DNA from: an uncultured Gammaproteobacteria bacterium
GTDB lineage: Bacteria > Pseudomonadota > Gammaproteobacteria > Pseudomonadales > UBA5518
Direction of reading: 5' to 3'
DNA: 7,548 nucleotides
Assembly (NCBI GenBank): GCA_903921135.1
Contig: CAIXOY010000447.1
Location: 1-7,548, forward strand
Under the pieces are notes generated by a model. It was given only the letters and a program-made list of their open reading frames with translations, was not told the origin of the DNA and did not search any database. A program made the position numbers and the translations under genes. How positions within the stretch are numbered: position 1 is the stretch's first letter; every line of letters begins with the position of its first letter. This document shows positions 1 through 6,294 of the stretch, piece by piece.

Positions 1-501
1 AACCTGCTCACCAATGACACGGACGAGGATGGCGACACCCTCTCCGTCACCGCCAACACGGCGCCCGCCAACGGCAGCGTCACTATCAGCGGTGGCTCCG
101 CGACCTACACCCCCGCGGCAGGGTTCAGCGGCTCCGACGGCTTCTCCTACACCGTGAGCGACGGGAAAGGTGGCACAAGCTCAGGGACCGTGACCCTGAC
201 CGTGGAGCCCGCCCCGGCGCCTGCGGTCATCAGCGGATCGGCGATATTGAACTGGAGCGTGCCCACCACCAGATCGAACGGTGCGCCGCTCAGCATGGCG
301 GAGATCGCCGGCTATGAAATCTATCTCCTCGCTGAATCCACGGGCGAGACATCCGTCATCGCGCTGGACGATGGCTCGCTGACCAGTTACACCATCGATG
401 GCCTGTCGGCAGACACCTACCACTTCTCCATGGCCGCCAAGGACTCTGATGGCAATCTGAGCGCCTTGTCTGCCGTGGTCTCCAAGGTGATCGGGCCCTG
501 A
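1..501 (+). CDS. C-terminal part of a secreted repeat protein (cadherin/Big-like repeat plus fibronectin-III-like domain)
   Basis: The frame is open from base 1 to the TGA at 499-501, so this is the 3' end (166 residues) of a longer gene whose start lies left of the window. Residues 1-70 read as one cadherin/VCBS/Big-type extracellular repeat. It has an acidic N-terminal stretch (NDTDEDGDTLSV) of the kind that binds calcium in this fold, then an ATYTP...GFSGSDGFSYTVSDG core. A Pro/Ala-rich linker (about 71-78) leads into a fibronectin-III-like domain (about 79-166) with the AILNW strand, GYEIYL, and a closing YHFSMAAKDSDGNLS strand. Such domains belong to secreted or surface-exposed adhesin-like proteins. 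The C-terminus (KVIGP) has no PEP-CTERM motif, no transmembrane helix and no basic tail, so this end is not an exosortase substrate signal. The role is inferred from domain type only. An in-frame GTG at 154 is an internal codon, not a start. Confidence 0.8.
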   Translation, partial: NLLTNDTDEDGDTLSVTANTAPANGSVTISGGSATYTPAAGFSGSDGFSYTVSDGKGGTSSGTVTLTVEPAPAPAVISGSAILNWSVPTTRSNGAPLSMAEIAGYEIYLLAESTGETSVIALDDGSLTSYTIDGLSADTYHFSMAAKDSDGNLSALSAVVSKVIGP

Positions 502-518
502 ACCACTTTGGATGACTA

Positions 519-534
519 GCCCGAAACCCCGGGC
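519..534 (+). terminator. Weak hairpin after the repeat-protein gene
   Basis: A 5-bp GC-rich stem (GCCCG at 519-523, CGGGC at 530-534) closes a 6-base loop 18 bases after the stop of the upstream gene. It is followed only by AGCCTTT, not a real T-tract. It may be a weak intrinsic terminator separating the repeat-protein gene from the DUF1631-prsK-prsR unit, or chance pairing in GC-rich DNA. Confidence 0.2.
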
Positions 535-540
535 AGCCTT

Positions 541-586
541 TGCGGGAAACACTTATTTGCTGTCGCAATCTGTGGGAAAATCCCGC
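541..586 (+). promoter_or_regulatory. Repeat-rich leader just before the DUF1631 start
   Basis: Two near-identical decamers, TGCGGGAAAC (541-550) and TGTGGGAAAA (571-580), lie exactly 30 bp apart, about three helical turns. The same bases can also pair: GCGGGA (542-547) with TCCCGC (581-586), and locally GGGA (574-577) with TCCC (581-584). TTGC (557-560) and GCAA (565-568) form an inner inverted repeat. GGGA at 574-577 is also the only Shine-Dalgarno-like element for the ATG at 589, so the structure could mask it. The pattern is seen directly; an operator or leader function is inference. No sigma54 GG-N10-GC element was found on either strand of 502-588, and no good -35/-10 pair. Confidence 0.25.
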
Positions 587-588
587 GC

Positions 589-2823
589 ATGAGCAGCGAC
601 AAGCAAACGGGCAGGAGAGCCCCTACTCCCTCTTCGCGGGGAGACAGCTCTGTCATGCTCGAAAATCTCGCCCGCCTCGGCATCGACTGCCTTTCCCCTC
701 GCATCGATGCCATGTTTGCCTCCTGTGACGACTTCTTCTTCGACCTCGCGAGCAGGGCAAAGAACAACAAGGACCAGAACCTTTACTTCGAATCGCTCCG
801 GGAAATCCGCACCAGAAAGCCTGAGATCACAACGGACTTCCGCGCGCGCTTCAACGCCGGATTCCTTTCTCTTCAGCAGTTGACGGGAGCGTCAGACGGC
901 GCGAACTCGCATACCGCGCGAACACCGGAATCTCTGGAACTGGTGGGAAACGAGGAACTCGAGAAAGACGTCGTCGTGATCGACATGGTCTCGAAGGCCC
1001 GGCAGGAGTGGCAGGACGAACTGTTCCAGCTGAAAGAACGCATACAGTCCCTGGCAGGCCGGAGACTCGAAGACCGCGAGATGCCGATCGATCCCGAACG
1101 CATCGCCAGGGCATTCATCAACGCCTGCAACCTCATCCAGGCAGACATCAAGATCCTGAAACTGCTCTACAAGCAATTCGACCGTCATGTGATGCGCAAG
1201 CTCGATGACCTGTACGCCCTGTCGAACCAGCTGCTTGTCGAGGGTGAAGTCCTCCCGGATCTCAAGCCTCTCTCGAGCCAGACGCAAAAACGCAAATCTG
1301 CAGTTGCACCAGAGAAGACGCCCGCTCCGGCGGTAACGGCGCCCGCAACCAGCTTCGGCCTCGAAGGCATACCCGAGAGCGAGCCGCAAATGCGCGAACT
1401 TGCGCAATTGCTCGTGCGGCTTCGCAACGTCGGGGTGAGGGTTCCGGATGGCGCAGTCGCAGGCGGCACACCCGCGACGTCTGGCGCACCGATCAGCCGT
1501 GACGAGCTGGTGAGCCTGATTTCAGAGGTGCAGGGTCAGCCAAAAACAGAGGGGGCAGACACACGACCGCTGGACATCCGCCAGGCGATAGGCGCCATTG
1601 TCCAGACGCGCGGCAACTTCTCGGTGGGGCAGACCGACGAAGACATCATCAACGTCATCGCCATGTTCTTCGATCTGGTGCTGGACGACCGCAACCTCCC
1701 GGCGGAAATCAAGGCACTGGTCGGGCGCTTGCAACTGCCCATCCTGCGCGTAGCGCTCACCGACCGCAGTTTCTTCACCGACCGCAAGCACCCCGCCCGC
1801 CAGCTGATCAACGAAATTTCCCGGACCAGCATGGGCTGGGACAGCTCCGACAAGGAAAGCCAGGACGAGCTCTTCGTGCGTCTGACGGCGCTGGTCGACG
1901 AGATACTGCTCGCCTCGTCCGAAGACCCGGGCGTCTTCGAGCGCAGTCTCTCGACATTGCTCGGCTTCATCGAGCGCAGCGAGCAGCGCGCATCCAAAGC
2001 CGTACGACGCACCACGGAACGGGCCCTTGCCGACGCACGCACCACCAAGGCGCGCGACATGGCGCGCCATGTCCTGCACGAGCGCCTCGAATCACGCCAG
2101 CTTCCCGCAGAAGTGACCGCCTTCCTCGTCGAGGACTGGCTGCAGGTGTTGCAGCTGGTCTACCTGAAAAACGGCAAAGACGGCGTCGAGTGGAACACCG
2201 CGGTACAAGTGGCAGACGACCTGCTCTGGTCCGTGGAACCTCACCGCGACGACAAATCCCGGAGGCGCCTCGAGCGGCTGCTCCCGAGCCTCTATGACCG
2301 TATCGCCGTAGGCCTCGACCAGACCCAGAGCACCCAGGAAGATGCGCGCGCACGCATCGAGGTCATTCGCCGCGTTCACCGCGCGCTGTCGGGCCTCGCG
2401 CCCGAGATCGCCGCGCCGGTTGCCCCCCTCAGCCCGGAGCAGCGGCGCCGCATCACGCCCATGCCCTCCCCGGACGAGAAGGCGTGGCGCGAAATGACCG
2501 CCGTCGAACGCCAGCGCGTGCAGCACGAGGCGCTGATGTTCGAGTACCTGAAGCGCGCGGACGAAGTGACCGTTGGCACCTGGTTCGAGTACGACGACCT
2601 GCGACAGTCGATTACCCGGCGCTGCAAACTCGCCACCCGCATAGACGAAAACCAGTCCCTGATTTTCGTCAACCGGATGGGCGTGCAGGTCTACGAGAAA
2701 CCCCGCAAAGCCTTCGCCTACGACTTGCAGATGGGACATGCCCGTCCGGTGGAGGACGCTCCGCTTTTCGACCGCACGGTCGACCGGATCGCCTCGAACC
2801 TGCGCAAGTTGACTGGCGAGTAA
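589..2823 (+). CDS. DUF1631 family protein, function unknown
   Basis: A 744-residue soluble protein with no signal peptide and no transmembrane segments. It resembles the DUF1631 family (PF07793) along its length, and its size is as I recall for that family. The N-terminal part (about 23-220) is mostly helical and charged, with the family-like opening LARLGIDCLSPRIDAMF and a DDFFFDLASRA stretch. A Pro/Ala/Lys-rich linker (about 229-255) follows, then a long helical middle (about 262-610). The C-terminal block (about 630-744) contains VGTWFEY (W665), RRCKLATRI and LIFVNRMGVQVYEK (N695, R696, G698). This looks like a small beta-barrel, loosely PilZ-like, but I cannot see the RxxxR and (D/N)xSxxG residues of a c-di-GMP-binding PilZ domain. 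The ATG at 589 gives the longest protein. An in-frame ATG at 655 (Met23), preceded by GGGGAG at 638-643, is an equally plausible start and loses only a polar, disordered-looking Ser/Thr/Arg leader. It lies 12 bp before prsK and is probably co-transcribed with it. Biochemical role unknown. Confidence 0.9.
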   Translation: MSSDKQTGRRAPTPSSRGDSSVMLENLARLGIDCLSPRIDAMFASCDDFFFDLASRAKNNKDQNLYFESLREIRTRKPEITTDFRARFNAGFLSLQQLTGASDGANSHTARTPESLELVGNEELEKDVVVIDMVSKARQEWQDELFQLKERIQSLAGRRLEDREMPIDPERIARAFINACNLIQADIKILKLLYKQFDRHVMRKLDDLYALSNQLLVEGEVLPDLKPLSSQTQKRKSAVAPEKTPAPAVTAPATSFGLEGIPESEPQMRELAQLLVRLRNVGVRVPDGAVAGGTPATSGAPISRDELVSLISEVQGQPKTEGADTRPLDIRQAIGAIVQTRGNFSVGQTDEDIINVIAMFFDLVLDDRNLPAEIKALVGRLQLPILRVALTDRSFFTDRKHPARQLINEISRTSMGWDSSDKESQDELFVRLTALVDEILLASSEDPGVFERSLSTLLGFIERSEQRASKAVRRTTERALADARTTKARDMARHVLHERLESRQLPAEVTAFLVEDWLQVLQLVYLKNGKDGVEWNTAVQVADDLLWSVEPHRDDKSRRRLERLLPSLYDRIAVGLDQTQSTQEDARARIEVIRRVHRALSGLAPEIAAPVAPLSPEQRRRITPMPSPDEKAWREMTAVERQRVQHEALMFEYLKRADEVTVGTWFEYDDLRQSITRRCKLATRIDENQSLIFVNRMGVQVYEKPRKAFAYDLQMGHARPVEDAPLFDRTVDRIASNLRKLTGE

Positions 2824-2835
2824 CAGGCCACCGCC

Positions 2836-4893
2836 GTGCAGAACGCTGCACTGGTTCTGTATTCCGCAGGCACTCTCGGTTTCCTGACGCTCGCCTGCAT
2901 AACCCTGCTCCGGCGCCGGCGCGTGTTCGACCCGTGGTCGGGCGTGACCGCAGGGCTGTCCCTTGCCGTCTGGCAAGCGGTTCTGGCACTGAACGCCTAT
3001 ACGCCCCTTCCCGGCGTGCTGTTGATCGCCGCGGAGACCCTCCGGATAGGGGCGCTGCTGTTTTACCTTGCCCGTTCGCTCCGCGTCGCGGCAGGGCATT
3101 GGCCTGCACGCGCCGCCTCGGCCGTCTGCGGCGCGATGGCGCTCGGCCTGCCGCTGTTGCTCGCTCTGTTGCCAGTGATCAGCAATGGTCAGGGCCTCGA
3201 GTTCACGGCGTTGCGGGCCTGGAGCGGGGTGTTCATCGCCATCGGTCTGCTGATCGCGCTCGAGCAGGTGTTCCGCAACACCGCCGAGTCGCTGACATTG
3301 CTCCGTTACGCCTGCGTTGCGCTGGGCATCACCGCCATCTTCGATCTCTATATGTTCTCGGACACGCTGATCTTCGAGCGCGACTACATCGACCCGGAAT
3401 TGTGGGCCGCGCGCGGCGGTATCAATGCCATCTGCGCGGCGTTCCTGGGATCTGCGGTCAGCCGCAGCCGGGTGGCGAAGGCCATCTCCTTCTCCCGAAG
3501 CGTTGTTTTCTACACGGCGAGCCTCACGGCAGCGGGCCTGTTCCTGCTCACGGTGTCGATCATCGGTTACTCGATGCGCAGCGTCGGGGGATCCTGGGGC
3601 ACCGTCCTGCAGTTGATGCTCTTCTTCTCTGCCGTGCTTCTGATAGTGACGGCAGCGCTCTCGCAACGCTTCAGGGACAGCCTGCGCGTGTACATCGCGA
3701 AGAATTTCTTCGCCCTGCGCTACGACTACCGTCAGGAATGGCTGCACCTCATCACGGAAATGAGTGTGAAAGGAGACGTGGATGCGCTCTACGTTCGCTC
3801 CATCCGGCTCATGGCAGATCTCTACAAATGCCCGGGTGGCGTGCTGTGGCTGCGCCATGACAGGGACTTCGTGCCGACGGCACCCTGCCGGATGAAACTC
3901 CCGGAACAGGCAGACGAACCCGCAGACTCGGGTTTCTGCAGGAAACTGGCTACGGAGTGGATTTTCGAACTCGATGTGAGCCCACCCCCGAACGCGACCT
4001 TGCCGCCGCTGCCGGACTGGATCGGCCGCGTACCGGATCTGGGCGTGATCGTGCCACTGCTGGTCGAAGACGAACTGGTGGGCTTCGTGGGCATGCAGCG
4101 ATCCCTCGGGTTCTCGACGCTCGACTGGGAGGATCTGACCATCCTGAAAACGGCCGCACGGCAGATCGCAAGCTACATCGCCCGTCATCAGGCCGGTGAA
4201 CAACTCGCGAGCGCGCGGCAGTTCGAGACCTACAACCAGCTCACCGCTTTCATCATGCACGACTTAAAGAACCTGATCGCCCAGCAGGAACTCGTGGTGA
4301 AGAACGCGGCGAAGCACAAAGGCAACCCCGCCTTCGTCGAAGACGCAATCGACACCATCGAAAACTCGGTCGCCCGCATGAGCGCGCTGCTCGGCAAACT
4401 GCAGCAGCGCAGCAACCCGGAACGGCGCCCGGTCGCGTTGCAGGAGGCGCTGCTGGAAGCCGTGCGGAAATGCCAGCAGCTCAACCCGAGACCCGCCATT
4501 CGCGTGGAGGAGGAAGGGCTACGGGTGCTGAGCGACAAAGACCACCTCGTGATGATCCTGAGCCACCTCGTGAAAAACGCCCAGGAGGCAACCGCGGCTG
4601 ACGGATTTGTCGATATCCGTCTCTCGCGCGAGAGTGATCATGCGCTGATCGAGATAGAGGACAACGGCGCGGGAATGGATGAGGAGTTTCTCCGGTATCG
4701 CCTGTTCAAGCCCTTTGAAAGCACCAAGACGGGCAAGGGCATGGGCATAGGCGCCTATCAGGCTCGGGAATTCGTTCGCAGCCTCGGTGGCGATGTCAGG
4801 GTCAGCAGCAGCCCGGGCGCCGGCACCACTTTCAGCCTCACCATCCCGCTGGCCACCGTGCCGGTGGAACTTGCGGGGAGCTTTGCCCGATGA
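2836..4893 (+). CDS. prsK: PEP-CTERM system membrane sensor histidine kinase PrsK
   Basis: A 685-residue sensor kinase. Residues 1-275 hold about eight or nine hydrophobic segments (for example 5-25, 36-53, 58-79, 92-113, 125-143, 155-175, 222-243, 255-275), a membrane domain typical of PrsK. A basic, aromatic juxtamembrane stretch follows (AKNFFALRYDYRQEW, 288-302), then a GAF-like domain (about 316-460). The H-box is FIMHDLKN with phospho-acceptor His475. The HATPase_c domain has the N-box with Asn581 (HLVKNAQEA), the G1 box DNGAG (609-613), the F-box LFKPFEST (623-630) and the G2 box GKGMGIG (633-639). All catalytic boxes are intact. In the known system PrsK pairs with PrsR to control PEP-CTERM and exopolysaccharide genes; its signal is not established. 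Translation is assigned to the GTG at 2836, the first in-frame start after the upstream stop, with only a weak AGG at 2825-2827 as ribosome site. Its stop overlaps prsR (ATGA, 4890-4893). The family assignment rests on the whole-length architecture and the HDLKN and GMGIG motifs. Confidence 0.93.
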   Translation: MQNAALVLYSAGTLGFLTLACITLLRRRRVFDPWSGVTAGLSLAVWQAVLALNAYTPLPGVLLIAAETLRIGALLFYLARSLRVAAGHWPARAASAVCGAMALGLPLLLALLPVISNGQGLEFTALRAWSGVFIAIGLLIALEQVFRNTAESLTLLRYACVALGITAIFDLYMFSDTLIFERDYIDPELWAARGGINAICAAFLGSAVSRSRVAKAISFSRSVVFYTASLTAAGLFLLTVSIIGYSMRSVGGSWGTVLQLMLFFSAVLLIVTAALSQRFRDSLRVYIAKNFFALRYDYRQEWLHLITEMSVKGDVDALYVRSIRLMADLYKCPGGVLWLRHDRDFVPTAPCRMKLPEQADEPADSGFCRKLATEWIFELDVSPPPNATLPPLPDWIGRVPDLGVIVPLLVEDELVGFVGMQRSLGFSTLDWEDLTILKTAARQIASYIARHQAGEQLASARQFETYNQLTAFIMHDLKNLIAQQELVVKNAAKHKGNPAFVEDAIDTIENSVARMSALLGKLQQRSNPERRPVALQEALLEAVRKCQQLNPRPAIRVEEEGLRVLSDKDHLVMILSHLVKNAQEATAADGFVDIRLSRESDHALIEIEDNGAGMDEEFLRYRLFKPFESTKTGKGMGIGAYQAREFVRSLGGDVRVSSSPGAGTTFSLTIPLATVPVELAGSFAR
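4875..4880 (+). promoter_or_regulatory. Ribosome binding site of prsR inside the prsK 3' end
   Basis: GGGGAG lies 9 bases before the ATG at 4890, within the last codons of prsK. With the ATGA stop/start overlap it fixes the prsR start and points to translational coupling of kinase and regulator. Confidence 0.65.
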
Positions 4894-6260
4894 GCGATGC
4901 AGAACAGAACAGGCGCCTGCTGATCGTCGAAGACGACGAGGGCATGCAACGCCAGTTGCGCTGGCACTTCGAGGGTTGGGAGGTGCTGCAGGCGCGGGAC
5001 AGGGAAAGCGCACTCGCGGAAGTACGGCGCTCGGAACCTGCTGTGGTGTTGCAGGACCTCGGCCTTCCTCCCGATGCCGAGGGCGTGAGCGAAGGATTCC
5101 GCTGCGTGCAGGATATTCTCGGCCTGCGCCCGCACACAAAAATCATCGTGGTGACAGGCCATCACGAAACCCAGAACGCGATGCGTGCAATCTCGATGGG
5201 TGCATGCGACTTCTACGAGAAGCCCGTAGATACAGACGTGCTCGACCTCATCGTGCAGCGGGCTTTCCACATCTATCAACTCGAGGAGCAGAACCGGCGG
5301 CTGCGCACCACCACGCGTTCTCCGCTCGACGGCGTGATCGCCGCTGACACGCGGATGCTGTCGGTCTGCCGCATGATCGAGAAAGTGGCTCCCACCAACG
5401 TGACCTGCCTGCTGCTCGGCGAGAGCGGCACCGGCAAGGAGGTACTGGCACGTGCCATCCACGATTTGAGCCCGCGCGCGGACCAACCGTTTGTGGCCAT
5501 CAACTGCGCGGCCGTGCCCGAGACGCTGATGGAGAGCGAGCTCTTCGGCTATGAGAAAGGCGCTTTCACCGGCGCCAACAAACGCACCCTCGGCAAGGTC
5601 GAGACCGCCAACGGCGGCACGCTGTTCCTCGACGAGATCGGGGACATGCCGCTCACCTTGCAGGCAAAGATGCTGCGATTCCTGCAGCAGCGGGTGGTTG
5701 ACCGCGTGGGGGGCCGCGAGGAAGTGCCAGTGGATGTGCGCGTGGTCTGCGCCACGAACAAGAACCTGCAACAGATGGTGAGCGAGAACAGTTTCCGCGA
5801 GGACCTTTTCTACCGTATCAGCGAGATCGTGGTGGACATACCCCCGCTGCGTGACCGGCACGGCGACAAGGTCCTGCTCGCACGCCATCTGCTCGCGCAA
5901 TTCGCGAAGGAGCACAACCCGCGTGTTGCCGCTCTGGGGAGCGACGCCGCAGAGGCCATCGAGTCCTACGCGTGGCCGGGGAACATCCGGGAAATGCAGA
6001 ACCGCATCAAGCGGGCGGTGATCATGGCCGACAACCGGCACATCAGCCGGGAGGATCTGGGCTTGCCCCAGGGCGTCGAGGCCTCACCGATGGCCCTGAA
6101 TCTGCGCGAAGTGCGTCAGGCGGCCGAGTCCTCGGCGATCACCCGGGCCCTGTCGGTGTCGGATGGCAATCTCTCCAACGCGGCCAAGCTGCTGGGGGTG
6201 ACGCGGCCGACGTTGTATGACCTGATGGGAAGGTACGGGATGGTGGTGCAGGGGGAGTAG
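4890..6260 (+). CDS. prsR: PEP-CTERM system sigma54-dependent response regulator PrsR
   Basis: A 456-residue NtrC-class activator with three domains. The receiver (about 8-125) has the acidic pair Asp15/Asp16, phospho-acceptor Asp56 (VVLQDLGLP), Thr89 and Lys111 (YEKPV). The central AAA+ domain (about 145-380) has Walker A GESGTGKE (177-184), the sigma54-contacting loop GAFTGA (224-229), Walker B GGTLFLDE (242-249) and arginine-finger region FREDLFYRI (Arg303, Arg309). A Fis-type helix-turn-helix closes the protein (about 425-450; NLSNAAKLLGVTRPTLYDL). Every residue needed for phospho-activation, ATP hydrolysis and sigma54 contact is present. In this family PrsR acts with RpoN at promoters of PEP-CTERM protein genes. 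The close fit to PrsR, rather than generic NtrC/ZraR, rests on the partner kinase and on the KVETANGGTLFLDE and RPTLYDLMGRYG segments. Start fixed by GGGGAG at 4875-4880 and the 4-base overlap with prsK. It converges on the outer-membrane barrel gene, 34 bp away. Confidence 0.94.
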   Translation: MSDAEQNRRLLIVEDDEGMQRQLRWHFEGWEVLQARDRESALAEVRRSEPAVVLQDLGLPPDAEGVSEGFRCVQDILGLRPHTKIIVVTGHHETQNAMRAISMGACDFYEKPVDTDVLDLIVQRAFHIYQLEEQNRRLRTTTRSPLDGVIAADTRMLSVCRMIEKVAPTNVTCLLLGESGTGKEVLARAIHDLSPRADQPFVAINCAAVPETLMESELFGYEKGAFTGANKRTLGKVETANGGTLFLDEIGDMPLTLQAKMLRFLQQRVVDRVGGREEVPVDVRVVCATNKNLQQMVSENSFREDLFYRISEIVVDIPPLRDRHGDKVLLARHLLAQFAKEHNPRVAALGSDAAEAIESYAWPGNIREMQNRIKRAVIMADNRHISREDLGLPQGVEASPMALNLREVRQAAESSAITRALSVSDGNLSNAAKLLGVTRPTLYDLMGRYGMVVQGE

Positions 6261-6277
6261 CTCCTGCCCCCCCCTGC
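6248..6277. terminator. GC-rich hairpin at the convergent junction
   Basis: GCAGGGGG (6248-6255) and CCCCCTGC (6270-6277) form a perfect 8-bp stem around a 14-base loop that includes the prsR stop codon. It lies between the convergent prsR and barrel genes. There is no T-tract on either strand, so it is not a classic intrinsic terminator. It could still slow polymerase or shield 3' ends. Function is inferred from position only. Confidence 0.3.
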
Positions 6278-6294
6278 CGGGATATGGGTTGTGG

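Noticed and set aside
502..588. Possible sigma54 (PEP-CTERM-box type) promoter before the DUF1631 gene
   Set aside because: A TTGC occurs at 557-560, but GG is not at the required 10-base spacing upstream, and the reverse strand has no GG-N10-GC match either.
2484..3860. 458-codon plus-strand frame overlapping the DUF1631 3' end and the prsK 5' end
   Set aside because: The translation is Arg/Pro/Ala-rich, with no domain, and it is displaced in frame from both genes. PrsK membrane segments are read cleanly in the other frame, which also excludes a frameshift here.
2092..4260. Very long open frame (722 codons) on the minus strand, antisense to the DUF1631 gene and prsK
   Set aside because: It spans the boundary of two well-supported plus-strand genes, and its translation is rich in Arg, His, Gln and Glu with no recognisable domain. 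GC-rich third codon positions make such antisense frames common.
2836..4893. Possibility that the kinase is a degenerate or pseudo-kinase
   Set aside because: His475, Asn581, DNGAG, the F-box and GMGIG are all present and correctly ordered, and the frame is uninterrupted.
4758..6041. 427-codon open frame on the minus strand, antisense to prsR
   Set aside because: It is the mirror of a confidently identified NtrC-type regulator. Its His/Gln/Val/Ala-rich composition lacks any motif, so it is a codon-bias shadow.
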